Positions 14,261 through 23,601 of a stretch of 64,000 bases of DNA are shown here, piece by piece (the stretch's first letter is position 1; each line of letters begins with the position of its first letter). The notes under the pieces were generated by a model. It was not told the origin of the DNA and made no database searches. It worked only from the letters and a program-made list of their open reading frames with translations. Source of the DNA: an uncultured Bacteroidia bacterium (GTDB lineage Bacteria > Bacteroidota > Bacteroidia > Bacteroidales > UBA932); assembly GCA_902768665.1 (NCBI GenBank), contig CACXMA010000011.1, positions 1-64,000 on the forward strand. The letters run 5' to 3'. A program made the translations under genes and the position numbers.

Positions 14261-16267
14261 ATGGCAAGCGGAAAGAGTCACAATACCCTGTGGGGCTTCC
14301 TCGCCATAGGAGCCATCATGGTGGGCTTCCTCGTCCTGCAGTCGAAGGAAGCCAGGAAACAGGCGGAGTACAAGGCCAGGATCGAGGCGCAGCAGGCTGA
14401 AAAGCAGCTGCAGATGGCCCTCGAAGCCGCCTCGGATACCTCCAATACCGTCATCATCACCGAAGAGCTGACGCAGCCGGTCATGGCTGCCGCAGCCCCC
14501 GCTGTCGCTGAGTCTGCCGTTGCCGCCGGCAATGGGAGCGATTCCGCTGTCGATTCGAGCGCAGTCGAGAAATCTGCGCCCGTCCAGGCGGTCTATACCC
14601 TCGAGAACGACCTACTGGCCCTCGAGTTCGTGAGCGCCGGCGCCCAGCCCCTTTCGGCGCACGTCAAGGACTACACCAACTATGGCGGCAGTCCGCTCTA
14701 TCTCTATCGCAATTTCGACATGGCGAAGGATTCCCTCGCAGCCCCTGCCGCGACGGAATACAACCGCCTCGATTTCCTCTTCGATACCTTCACGAAGTCC
14801 GCGGACGGTTCGGTCTACAAGAACACCTACCATACCGCGGGCATGACCTTCGCGCCGGTGGATTCGCTCTGCAACGAGACGACCCTCGCTCTCGGGACCA
14901 CGTTCGGCCCCGGCCAGATCATCCAGACCTGGTCGCTGGAGCCCGGCTCCTACGAGGCTCGTTTCAGCATTACCTTCCGCGGGCTGGAAGAGGTCATCAC
15001 CCGTAAGGTCAAGTCGATGAACCTCGCGTGGAACCTCGCGATTCCGCGCATGGAGCGGGGCCTCCGCAACGAGAAGCAGTATTCGAAGGTCAATTACAAC
15101 ATCGCCGGTGAGGACGACCTCGAGGATATCGGTGGCGGCAGCGACGAGAGCACTTCCGAGGGCGCGTCGATCCGCTGGATCGGCTACCAGCAGCAGTTCT
15201 TCTCCGTGATCCTCCGCAAGGAGGGCGCGCCGTTCTCCAGCGCCAAGAAGATCGCCGTCGGCTACAAGGGCGAGAACGACCCTGACCACCGCCTGATGGA
15301 CTGCCAGTCCACGCTGATCCTGCCCTATGACGGCGGCAGCGAGGAGGAGAGCTACGATTTCGCCGTCTACATGGGCCCGAACGACTACTACGGCCTCAAG
15401 AGCTACGACCAGAACTACGAGAAGGTCGTTCCGCTCGGCGGCTGGCTGGTCGGCTGGTTCACCAAGTGGGTCATCATCCCGATGTTCCGCTTCTTCCACG
15501 GCACGCTCGGTATCGTCAACTTCGGCCTGATCATCCTCCTGATGACCATCGTCATCAAGCTGATCGTGCTTCCGCTGGCCTACAAGAGCTATTCTTCCTC
15601 CGCGAAGATGAGCGCGCTGCGCCCGGAAATGGAGAAGATCAACGACAAGTTCCCCAAGCAGGAGGATGCCATGAAAAAGCAGCAGGCGACGATGGAACTG
15701 TATCGCCGCGCCGGTGTCAGCCCCATGGGCGGCTGCCTCCCGATGCTTCTGCAGTTCCCGATCCTGTGGGCCATGTTCCGCTTCTTCCCGGCTTCCATCG
15801 AGCTTCGCCAGCAGCCGTTCCTCTGGTGCGACGACCTCAGCACCTACGACAACATCCTGCCGGCCGGCTTCGAGCTTCCGCTGATCGGGCACCTGTCGCT
15901 GTTCGCGCTGCTGATGGCGGTGTCGATGTTCTTCTATTCCAAGGTCATCTCCACCACCCAGACGGCCGGTAACGACCCCAGCGCCAAGATGATGAAGTTC
16001 ATGAGCGTCTGGCTGATGCCGATCATGATGTTCTTCATCTGCAACAGCCTCTCCGCCGGTTTGAGCTACTACTACCTGCTCTCCAACCTCATCACCATGC
16101 TCGAGACCTGGATCATCCGCAAGTGGTTCGTCCACCCCGACGAGATCCTCGCCCGGGTCCGTGCCTCCGAGGGCAAGCCGCTGCCCAAGACCAAATGGCA
16201 GCTCCGCCTCGAGGAAGCGCAGAAGATGCAGCGCCAGCGCGAGCAGCAGATGAAAAATCGGCGCTAA
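14261..16267 (+). CDS. yidC: membrane protein insertase YidC
   Basis: A 668-residue inner-membrane insertase/chaperone for membrane proteins. TM1 is near the N-terminus (LWGFLAIGAIMVGFLVLQS), followed by a coiled linker, the large periplasmic P1 domain (about residues 110-370), and the conserved 60KD_IMP core with helices around LGIVNFGLIILLMTIVIKL, PMGGCLPMLLQFPILWAMF, HLSLFALLMAVSMFFYS and the MPIMMFFICNSLSAGLSYYY segment (given as consecutive parts). A basic C-terminal tail ends the protein. The linker at about residues 97-105 (SSAVEKSA) is encoded by DNA matching a palindromic repeat at 24 of 26 bases. Confidence 0.95.
   Translation: MASGKSHNTLWGFLAIGAIMVGFLVLQSKEARKQAEYKARIEAQQAEKQLQMALEAASDTSNTVIITEELTQPVMAAAAPAVAESAVAAGNGSDSAVDSSAVEKSAPVQAVYTLENDLLALEFVSAGAQPLSAHVKDYTNYGGSPLYLYRNFDMAKDSLAAPAATEYNRLDFLFDTFTKSADGSVYKNTYHTAGMTFAPVDSLCNETTLALGTTFGPGQIIQTWSLEPGSYEARFSITFRGLEEVITRKVKSMNLAWNLAIPRMERGLRNEKQYSKVNYNIAGEDDLEDIGGGSDESTSEGASIRWIGYQQQFFSVILRKEGAPFSSAKKIAVGYKGENDPDHRLMDCQSTLILPYDGGSEEESYDFAVYMGPNDYYGLKSYDQNYEKVVPLGGWLVGWFTKWVIIPMFRFFHGTLGIVNFGLIILLMTIVIKLIVLPLAYKSYSSSAKMSALRPEMEKINDKFPKQEDAMKKQQATMELYRRAGVSPMGGCLPMLLQFPILWAMFRFFPASIELRQQPFLWCDDLSTYDNILPAGFELPLIGHLSLFALLMAVSMFFYSKVISTTQTAGNDPSAKMMKFMSVWLMPIMMFFICNSLSAGLSYYYLLSNLITMLETWIIRKWFVHPDEILARVRASEGKPLPKTKWQLRLEEAQKMQRQREQQMKNRR
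14551..14575 (+). repeat. repeat remnant within yidC
   Basis: CGATTCGAGCGCAG followed by TCGAGAAATCTG agrees with the intergenic copy at about 27569-27594 at 24 of 26 positions. It lies in frame in the non-conserved linker between TM1 and the P1 domain. Confidence 0.65.
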
Positions 16268-16268
16268 C

Positions 16269-16341
16269 GTCATTTCGAGCGAAGTCGTTTTGTCATTTCG
16301 AGCGAAGTCATTTTGTCATTTCGAGCGAAGTCGAGAAATCT
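16269..16341 (+). repeat. three GTCATTTCGAG repeats in tandem before yggS
   Basis: Units begin at 16269, 16292 and 16315, a 23-bp period. The first two are cut after GCGAAGTC; the third is complete and ends AATCT directly before ATG 16342. Confidence 0.9.
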
Positions 16342-17025
16342 ATGATTGCCGATCACTTACATGAAATAACGGAGAAACTGCCACAGGCCGTGCGCCTTGT
16401 GGCAGTTTCCAAATTCCACCCCGTCGAGGCGCTCCGGGAGGCCTACGACGCCGGCCAGCGCATCTTCGCCGAGAGCCGGCCGCAGGAACTGGCCGCCAAG
16501 GTCCCGCAGCTGCCGACGGATATCGAATGGCATTTCATCGGGCACCTGCAGACCAACAAGCTCAAGCTGGTACTTCCCTATGTCTCGCTCGTGCAGAGCG
16601 TCGATTCGCTCCACCTGCTGGAGGCTATCGACAAGTGGGGGAGTGAGAACAGTCGCGTGATTCCCGTCCTGCTGGAGCTGCACCTCGGCGCGGAGGAGAC
16701 CAAGCAAGGCTTCACGGCCGGGGAAATCCGGGACATCTTGCTCCGTTACTGCGGGACAGTACCCTCCGAGACCCCTCCCGACCTTCGCAATATTCAATTT
16801 TGCGGCTTGATGGGAATGGCGACGAACACCGATGACGAGGCGGTAATCGAGGCCGACTTCTGCCGGATCGAATCGCTGTTCCACGCGCTTCGTGCGGAAT
16901 TCCCGTCCCTGGCCAGTTTTACGGAACTCTCCATCGGCATGTCCGCCGACTGGCCCATCGCCATCCGCCACAGCGCCACCATGGTCCGCATCGGCACCGA
17001 CATCTTCGGCCCCCGCGAGTACTAG
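16342..17025 (+). CDS. YggS/PROSC-family pyridoxal phosphate homeostasis protein
   Basis: A 227-residue PLP-binding protein of the alanine-racemase-fold family. It buffers free PLP rather than catalysing a known reaction. The PLP lysine is K24 in RLVAVSKFHP. Other family segments are FAESRPQELAAKV, WHFIGHLQTNKLK, VQSVDSLHLLEAIDK, LLELHLGAEETKQGF, GLMGMATNTDD and LSIGMSADWPIAI, then RIGTDIFGPREY at the end. The frame is open upstream to 16123 inside yidC, but the ATG at 16342 fits the family N-terminus. The 75 bases between yidC and this start are entirely repeat DNA. Confidence 0.92.
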   Translation: MIADHLHEITEKLPQAVRLVAVSKFHPVEALREAYDAGQRIFAESRPQELAAKVPQLPTDIEWHFIGHLQTNKLKLVLPYVSLVQSVDSLHLLEAIDKWGSENSRVIPVLLELHLGAEETKQGFTAGEIRDILLRYCGTVPSETPPDLRNIQFCGLMGMATNTDDEAVIEADFCRIESLFHALRAEFPSLASFTELSIGMSADWPIAIRHSATMVRIGTDIFGPREY

Positions 17026-17041
17026 TATCCCTCCGGTTTTC

Positions 17042-17135
17042 GGACAGTGGTCGTCAAAAGCCCGATCTCAGGGGGCCGCTTCGCATCCCCCCTTCGGTCC
17101 TCAGCGGACGGCAGGGCTTTTGACGGCCACTGTCC
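17042..17135 (+). repeat. 94-bp palindrome P, left end of element B
   Basis: Practically identical to 10117-10210, including the preceding CTCCGGTTTTC. Confidence 0.9.
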
Positions 17136-17708
17136 TTCATCGGGCATCTGTCCTCCTGCGCCCCACACCTTCCAGCCTGCCGCCAGCAACCATCTTATAC
17201 TCAAATACTTATAAAAACGCTGTTGGAAGGTCCCCCGAAAAAACAAGCCACCTTCCAGGCCTAGGATTGTAAACAACTTACATTCAATCATTTACAAAAC
17301 AGATGCTGGAAGGAGGCGTGTGGCGTCCTCAAATAGGTTTACCACAAAAGAGTGTAAAGCCTGTTTTAGCAGAATACAATATTATTTCGGCCAGCAAGAG
17401 AGACAAAGTCGCTAATTAGTCCCACGTAAAAAGCCAGCTCCCCTATGCTCACATGGATGCATGGCTTTCCTCCCGGCTTGAAACAGGCAAACAGGCCAGC
17501 TGAACGTAGGGGTTAGCATTTGCCGCTTTGTAATACACTAATTATCAGCCTCTTCGCTTAACGCCACTGTTATCCCCCTGGCTTTTTATCAGGGGGTTAA
17601 CATTACAAGCATATTAAGTATATGACTTTCAATCATTTCCGATCAGCCCATTGTTAACCCCTCGGGAAACAGATTCCACGGACGGGGCAGTGGAATGAAG
17701 GTGATGCT

Positions 17709-17930
17709 GCAGGTCTGGTGGTGAAGTGACGCAGGTCGGATGGTGAAGTGCCGCAGGTCTGCGTTTTTCGTGCGACCTGCTACGCAAATAGGCTGTACAG
17801 TAACATATAGCGTAGCAGGTCAAAGGATTTTTGCAGACCTGCTGCACTTCACAGCCCGACCTGCTACAGTACAAGGCCAAACCTGCAGCGGTACGATGTC
17901 TAACCTGCAGCGGTACGGCTTCTGACCTGC
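17709..17930 (-). repeat. 22-bp-phased GCAGGTC heptamer array, copy B
   Basis: On the plus strand GCAGGTC starts at 17709, 17731 and 17753 (22 apart) and again at 17815. GACCTGC or AACCTGC starts at 17774, 17836, 17858, 17880, 17902 and 17924, the last five 22 apart. The layout mirrors copy A, including the two inverted pairs. Confidence 0.88.
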
Positions 17931-18112
17931 GACGTGCCAAGATGATCCACACGTACCGAAGAGTAATACGCTCAGCGTGCGGAGGATGAGCCTTGATAGT
18001 CAGCCACTTACCGAAAGTTCTTTCCCGAAAAACAAGGAAAGGACATCGCTTAACCAGTTGTCCCTCAATAGCAAAGCTCCGCAAGCCGCGCTGCCTCTGG
18101 CCGCAGGTTGAA

Positions 18113-18207
18113 GGACAGTGGCCGCCAAAAGCCCTGCCGTCCGCTGAGGACCGAAGGAGGGGATGCGAAGCAGCCTCCTGAGATCGGGCTTTAGACGGCT
18201 ACTGTCC
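18113..18207 (-). repeat. 95-bp palindrome P, right end of element B
   Basis: Reverse-orientation copy of P with one extra base in the centre (GGGGATGCGAAG against GGGGAGCGAAG in element A). Confidence 0.88.
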
Positions 18208-18217
18208 GGAAACCGGA

Positions 18218-18321
18218 GGCAGATGCCCTGCATACGCTGGGCATGACGGGAAAAGATTCCACGGACAAGCCGTGGAATGACGGTTCAATTGCCGCGGGCG
18301 CCGGACAGGCCGTGGAATGAC
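18218..18321 (-). repeat. GTCAT-headed palindromes between element B and gap
   Basis: A GATGCCCTGC...GGGCATGACG unit, a complete GATTCCACGG...CCGTGGAATGACG unit (about 18247-18273) and a half unit ending at 18321. Confidence 0.8.
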
Positions 18322-18322
18322 G

Positions 18323-18351
18323 AAAAAAGCCGGCCCGGGAGGGTCGGCTTT
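18323..18351 (-). terminator. Rho-independent terminator of gap
   Basis: On the minus strand AAAGCCGACC, a short loop, then GGCCGGCTTTTTT: a GC-rich stem with a T run, about 60 bases after the gap stop. Confidence 0.75.
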
Positions 18352-18362
18352 CGCATGCAGGT

Positions 18363-19412
<1,050 letters not shown>

Positions 19413-19461
19413 TCAAATAACTATTTAGTTGTTAAAAATATTTGGCTTGTTTAAAGCGGCA

Positions 19462-19469
19462 CAAATTTA
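19462..19469 (-). promoter_or_regulatory. -7 box (TAAATTTG) of gap
   Basis: TAAATTTG on the minus strand, 52 bases upstream of the gap ATG; divergent from the surE promoter. Confidence 0.5.
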
Positions 19470-19490
19470 CGAAAATTTCCGCAAAATCGC

Positions 19491-19498
19491 TATCTTTG
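19491..19498 (+). promoter_or_regulatory. -7 box (TATCTTTG) of surE-lpxB
   Basis: TATCTTTG 22 bases upstream of ATG 19521. Confidence 0.6.
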
Positions 19499-19520
19499 TA
19501 AGAAAATATATGACAAACGG

Positions 19521-20381
19521 ATGAAAGATAACCTCAAGATACTCATAACGAACGACGACGGGTATATGGCGAACGGTCTCCGGACCCTTGCGCGCATCAT
19601 GGACGCTTTCGGCGAGGTGACGGTCGTCGCCCCGAAATTCCACCAGAGCGCGATGTCCATGGCCGTCTCGCTCGGCTTCAAGAAGCTGGCGGCCAAGGAG
19701 TTGCCGGAGCTCGGACCGGGCAGTTGGTCCTATCTGGACGCGACCCCGGCGAGCTGCGTCAAGTTCGGCCTGGAATACAAGTATCCCTCCCGCAATCCCG
19801 ATGTCGTCGTGACGGGCATCAACCACGGCTCCAACGCCGCGACGGCCGCGAACTATTCCGCGACGCTCGGTGCCGCGGAGGAGGGGGCGATCAACGGCAT
19901 CCGCGCCATCGGCGTGAGCGTCAGCGATTTCAATGCCGACGGAGACCTGACGGCGGTCGAGCGCTATTTCCCGGGCATTTTCCGTTTCCTCATGGACAAC
20001 TGGCCGGAGGGCTACGGGCACATGTACAACGTCAATTTCCCGAAATGCCCCGTCGACGAGATCCGCGGCATCCGCTTCGCCCGCCAGGGCCGCGCCCACT
20101 GGGTCCGCGAGTTCCAGAGCTGGGACAAGAGCCGGCTGGGGACGTATTTCGTCATGGAAGGACACAACTGCCAGGTCGTGGACCCGCCGCTGGAGGAGGG
20201 GGAGACGGCCTTCATGATGATCGGCGATTTTATCGATGACGAGCCCGCCACCGCCGACGCCGACCACCGGCTGAACCTCGAGAACTGGATCACCATCACC
20301 CCGAACAACCTCGACCGGACTGACTTTGAGGACCTCGCGCGTCTGAAGTCCCTCGCCCCGGACGGCCTTCCGCTCCAATAA
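19521..20381 (+). CDS. surE: 5'/3'-nucleotidase SurE
   Basis: A 286-residue metal-dependent phosphatase acting on nucleoside monophosphates and short polyphosphates. The N-terminal ILITNDDGY carries the metal-binding D12-D13 pair. VTVVAPKFHQSAMSMAVS contains the conserved serine, and VVTGINHGSNAATAANYSAT the conserved asparagine. The usual DGTPADCV-like segment appears as LDATPASCVKFGL. It is followed one base after its stop by lpxB, an arrangement seen in other Bacteroidota. Confidence 0.93.
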   Translation: MKDNLKILITNDDGYMANGLRTLARIMDAFGEVTVVAPKFHQSAMSMAVSLGFKKLAAKELPELGPGSWSYLDATPASCVKFGLEYKYPSRNPDVVVTGINHGSNAATAANYSATLGAAEEGAINGIRAIGVSVSDFNADGDLTAVERYFPGIFRFLMDNWPEGYGHMYNVNFPKCPVDEIRGIRFARQGRAHWVREFQSWDKSRLGTYFVMEGHNCQVVDPPLEEGETAFMMIGDFIDDEPATADADHRLNLENWITITPNNLDRTDFEDLARLKSLAPDGLPLQ

Positions 20382-20382
20382 G

Positions 20383-21549
20383 ATGCGTTACTACATCATA
20401 GCCGGAGAAGCCAGCGGCGATCTCCACGGATCGAACCTCATGAAGGGCCTCTACGCCGAGGACCCGGCGGCGCGCGTGCGTTTCTGGGGCGGCGCGCTCA
20501 TGGAGGCGGTCTGGAAGGAAAAGGACGGCGCGGCGGACGGCGGCCTGGTGGTGGATTACAAGGAAGGAGCCGTGATGGGCTTCTGGGAGGTGCTGATGAA
20601 GGCCCGTTCGCTGACCCGGAAAATCGAGCGCTGCAAGGCCGACATCCTCGCATACGGGCCCGACGTGGTCATCCTCATCGACTATCCCGGCTTCAATTTC
20701 AAGATCGCAGAATTTGCCCACGGAAAGGGCCTGAAGGTGTTTTATTACATCGCTCCGAAGGTCTGGGCCAGCCGCGAGAGTCGGATCAGGAAGCTCAAGC
20801 GTGATGTCGACAAACTCTTTATCGTCTTTCCGTTCGAGGAGCCCTATTTCCAGAAGCACGGCGTGCCGTATGTCTACTGCGGCAACCCGCTCATCGACGC
20901 CATCGACCAGTCCGAGGCCCTGCGCGAGACCCGGGAGGAATTCCTGGAGAAGACCGGCATGCCCGACGCGAAGTTCGTGGCGCTGCTGGCCGGATCCCGC
21001 GGCAACGAGCTCGCCTTCATGATGCCGCGCCTGGTGGAGCTGGCGGACCGCATGCACGCCCTGCCGCAGTATGCCCAGTGGCATTTCCTCCTCGCCGGCG
21101 CCCCGTCGCGGACGCCTGCCGACTATGAGAAATACATCGGCCCGGACCGTCCCTGGCTCCATGTCATCTTCGACCAGACCTATGCCATCCTCCGCCACAG
21201 CGAGGCCGCCGTCATCAAATCCGGCACCGCGTCGCTGGAGGGCGTGCTGATCGGCACGCCGCAGGTGGTCGGCTACGGCTCCAACAGCAACATCTCCTAC
21301 CTGATCGGGCGCCAGATCATCCGCGTCAAATACATTTCCCTGGGGAACCTCATCATCGACCGCGGCGCTTTCCGCGAGCTGCTCCAGCAGTATTGTACGG
21401 CCGATTCGCTGATGACGGAGCTGCGCCGCCTGCTGGAGGACGAGGCCTATCGCGCCCGCATGCTCTCGGATTATGCCGAAATCCGGGCCCGGCTCGGCGG
21501 CAGCGGCGCTTCGGCGGCGGTCGCGCGCGCCATGATCGAGAATTTGTAA
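20383..21549 (+). CDS. lpxB: lipid-A-disaccharide synthase
   Basis: A 388-residue GT19 glycosyltransferase condensing UDP-2,3-diacylglucosamine with lipid X in lipid A synthesis, peripheral to the inner membrane. It begins MRYYIIAGEASGDLHGSNLM and has VVILIDYPGFNFKIAEFA, VFYYIAPKVWASRESRIRKL, FPFEEPYFQKHGVPYVYCGNP, LLAGSRGNELAFMMPRL, and the donor-site run KSGTASLEGVLIGTPQVVGY. It is translated with surE, ATG one base after the surE stop. Confidence 0.95.
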   Translation: MRYYIIAGEASGDLHGSNLMKGLYAEDPAARVRFWGGALMEAVWKEKDGAADGGLVVDYKEGAVMGFWEVLMKARSLTRKIERCKADILAYGPDVVILIDYPGFNFKIAEFAHGKGLKVFYYIAPKVWASRESRIRKLKRDVDKLFIVFPFEEPYFQKHGVPYVYCGNPLIDAIDQSEALRETREEFLEKTGMPDAKFVALLAGSRGNELAFMMPRLVELADRMHALPQYAQWHFLLAGAPSRTPADYEKYIGPDRPWLHVIFDQTYAILRHSEAAVIKSGTASLEGVLIGTPQVVGYGSNSNISYLIGRQIIRVKYISLGNLIIDRGAFRELLQQYCTADSLMTELRRLLEDEAYRARMLSDYAEIRARLGGSGASAAVARAMIENL

Positions 21550-21566
21550 AATTGCCTCTAAAATCG

Positions 21567-21574
21567 TATTTTTG
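21567..21574 (+). promoter_or_regulatory. -7 box (TATTTTTG) of the exonuclease gene
   Basis: TATTTTTG 18 bases upstream of ATG 21593. It overlaps an alternative ATG at 21572, which is therefore unlikely to be used. Confidence 0.55.
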
Positions 21575-21592
21575 CGCCGCAATTTGGGCAAG

Positions 21593-22438
21593 ATGTATCA
21601 GATCAGTATTACAGCACAGGAACTGGACGCGTTGCCGCGGGCGGCGTTTACGGGCCGGATCGAGGTGATCGACAAGGTCGACGACGCCTTTTTCGACGCC
21701 TGCCGCTATCTGTCGCGGCAGAAGATCATCGGCTTCGACACCGAGTCGCGCCCCACGTTCAGCCCGAACCAGCCCCATTACGGCACTTCTTTGCTGCAGC
21801 TTTCCGGGCCCGAGAAGGCCTTCCTTTTCCGCGTGAAGTTCACGGGAATGCACCGCAAGCTCTGCGCTGTGCTGGCCAATCCGAATATCATCAAGGTCGG
21901 CGCCGCCGTGGCCGATGACGTCAAGGGCCTCCAGGCGCTCGGCGGATTCAAGCCGGCCGGCTTCATGGACCTGCAGAAAATCGGCTGGGAGTATGGCATC
22001 AAGGAGCGGGGCGTCAAGAAAATGGCCGCCATCATCCTCGGCGTGCGGATTTCCAAGACGCAGCAGCTGTCCAACTGGGAGGCCGAGCGCCTGAGCGAGG
22101 CGCAGCGGGTCTATGCCGCGACGGATGCATGGGTCTGCCGGGAGATGTACCTCAAGCTCCTGGCGAGCGAGAAGCACCCCCTGACGATGCAGGAGCTCAA
22201 TCCGGAGCATTACGAGGCCTTGAAGCGCAAGGAGGAGAGGGCCGCCGAACTCAGGCGGGAGATCGAGGAGCGCCGGGCTGCGAAAGCCGCCGCCAAGGCC
22301 GCCCGGATGGCCCGCCAGTCCCCGCCGGGGGAGGGCAAGTCCAGGGCCGCCAAGCGCCGCCGCCGTCGCCGCGAAGCGCTCGAACGCGAAAAACAAGCTC
22401 AGCAGCATGAACAAAATCTACCTCAGGAAGGGGCGTGA
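21593..22438 (+). CDS. RNase D-like 3'-5' exonuclease
   Basis: A 281-residue DEDDy-type exonuclease domain protein. Motif I is IIGFDTESRPTF (D and E), motif II lies at ADDVKGLQALGGF, and motif III is VYAATDAWVCREMY (Y-x3-D). Residues after about 210 form a strongly basic, helical tail rich in Lys, Arg and Ala (KRRRRRREALEREK), probably RNA- or ribosome-binding. Unlike full RNase D it lacks HRDC domains. The last 32 bases overlap the start of the downstream rRNA methyltransferase gene, so both may act on RNA. The start at 21593 is chosen over 21572 because of the promoter. Confidence 0.85.
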   Translation: MYQISITAQELDALPRAAFTGRIEVIDKVDDAFFDACRYLSRQKIIGFDTESRPTFSPNQPHYGTSLLQLSGPEKAFLFRVKFTGMHRKLCAVLANPNIIKVGAAVADDVKGLQALGGFKPAGFMDLQKIGWEYGIKERGVKKMAAIILGVRISKTQQLSNWEAERLSEAQRVYAATDAWVCREMYLKLLASEKHPLTMQELNPEHYEALKRKEERAAELRREIEERRAAKAAAKAARMARQSPPGEGKSRAAKRRRRRREALEREKQAQQHEQNLPQEGA

Positions 22439-23600
22439 GGCCTCTTTGATGCGTTTCCATCCCTGGGTCTTCTCCGGGGCTGTCGCGCAGATCGTCGGTT
22501 CGCCCGCCGAGGGCGATGTCGTCGGGGTTTTCGCCGCCGACGGGAGTTTTCTCGCCTATGGCCACTATCAGGTCGGTTCCATCGCCGTCCGCATCCTCAG
22601 CTATGACGACGCCGCGCTGAAGCCGTCTTTCTGGGCGGACCGCATCGGCGCCGCCTTCCATGTCCGCGAGGTCATGGGGCTGGTCGGCAGCGGGGCGACC
22701 AGTTGCTACCGGCTGGTGCACGGCGAGGGCGACAACCTGCCCGGGCTCATCATCGATTATTACGACGGCGTCTGTGTGCTACAGGCCCATTCGGTCGGCA
22801 TGTTCCGCGCCAAGCGGCAGATCTGCGAGGCGCTCCAGGCTGTCTACGGCGAGGCGCTGAAGGCCGTTTACGACAAGAGTTCCGGCACTGCGCCGTTTAA
22901 AGCAGGACTTGAGCTGGTCGATGGTTACCTCTATAAGGCTGAGGGATTTACGGCGGACGAAATGACCGTGCTGGAGAACGGCAACCGCTTCCTTGTCAAT
23001 TGGCGCGAGGGGCAGAAGACGGGCTTTTTCCTCGACCAACGCGAGAATCGCGCGCTCGTCGGCCGCTACGCCGCCGGGAAGAACGTGCTGAACCTGTTCT
23101 GCTATACCGGCGGTTTTTCCATCTACGCCCTGAATGCCGGCGCGGCGCACGTCGATTCCGTCGACAGTTCCGCCAAGGCGATGGATCTCGTGGAGAAGAA
23201 TGTGGCGCTCAACGGTTTCGGCCCCGAGAAACATACGGGCTTTTGCACCGACGCGCTGGATTTCCTCCGCGATGTGCCGGAGGGGAAGTACGATCTTATG
23301 ATCGTGGACCCGCCCGCATTTGCCAAGCACCGCGGCGCCCTACAGAACGCCCTGCGCGCTTATCAGCGCCTGAATGCCGCCGCCATCGCCAAGGTCGCGC
23401 CCGGCGGTCTCGTCTTTACGTTCAGCTGCTCGCAGGTGGTTGATAAAGAGGCCTTTGCGCTGGCCGTTTTCTCCGCCGCCGCGCAGACCGGCCGCAGCGT
23501 CCGCATCATGGCGCGCCTCACCCAGCCCGCGGATCACGCCGTCAACATCTATCACCCCGAGGGCGAATACCTCAAGGGTCTCCTCCTCTACGTTGAGTAG
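22407..23600 (+). CDS. RlmI-type class I SAM-dependent rRNA cytosine methyltransferase
   Basis: A 397-residue protein with an N-terminal PUA domain (KIYLRKGREASLMRFHPWVF, about residues 2-75) and a C-terminal Rossmann methyltransferase domain. Family segments are VHGEGDNLPGLIIDYYDG, GQKTGFFLDQRENRALVGRY, LNLFCYTGGFSIYALNAGA (SAM loop), DLMIVDPPAFAKHRGAL and FTFSCSQVV. E. coli RlmI makes m5C1962 in 23S rRNA; the same activity is inferred. The gene overlaps the exonuclease gene upstream. Its stop at 23600 is followed after one base by the variable-stem hairpin. Confidence 0.9.
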   Translation: MNKIYLRKGREASLMRFHPWVFSGAVAQIVGSPAEGDVVGVFAADGSFLAYGHYQVGSIAVRILSYDDAALKPSFWADRIGAAFHVREVMGLVGSGATSCYRLVHGEGDNLPGLIIDYYDGVCVLQAHSVGMFRAKRQICEALQAVYGEALKAVYDKSSGTAPFKAGLELVDGYLYKAEGFTADEMTVLENGNRFLVNWREGQKTGFFLDQRENRALVGRYAAGKNVLNLFCYTGGFSIYALNAGAAHVDSVDSSAKAMDLVEKNVALNGFGPEKHTGFCTDALDFLRDVPEGKYDLMIVDPPAFAKHRGALQNALRAYQRLNAAAIAKVAPGGLVFTFSCSQVVDKEAFALAVFSAAAQTGRSVRIMARLTQPADHAVNIYHPEGEYLKGLLLYVE

Positions 23601-23601
23601 C

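Larger units (their letters stand above)
17042..18207 (-). mobile_element. composite repeat element B (inverted relative to A)
   Basis: 1166 bp bounded by inverted copies of palindrome P (17042-17135 and 18113-18207). The interior runs opposite to element A: structured block first (about 17160-17665), then a degenerate GTCAT palindrome (17671-17697), the 22-bp-phased array (17709-17930), and the TCGGTAAGTGGCTGACTATC leader on the minus strand ending near 18057. This arrangement is what one insertion in each orientation would give. Confidence 0.65.

Noticed and set aside
16123..16341. N-terminal extension of the YggS frame into yidC
   Set aside because: It overlaps the conserved end of yidC and then translates repeat DNA; the family N-terminus begins at 16342.
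17629..18084. 151-codon open frame in element B
   Set aside because: It lies over the heptamer array and leader on the minus strand. Similarity to translated element A follows only from DNA similarity.
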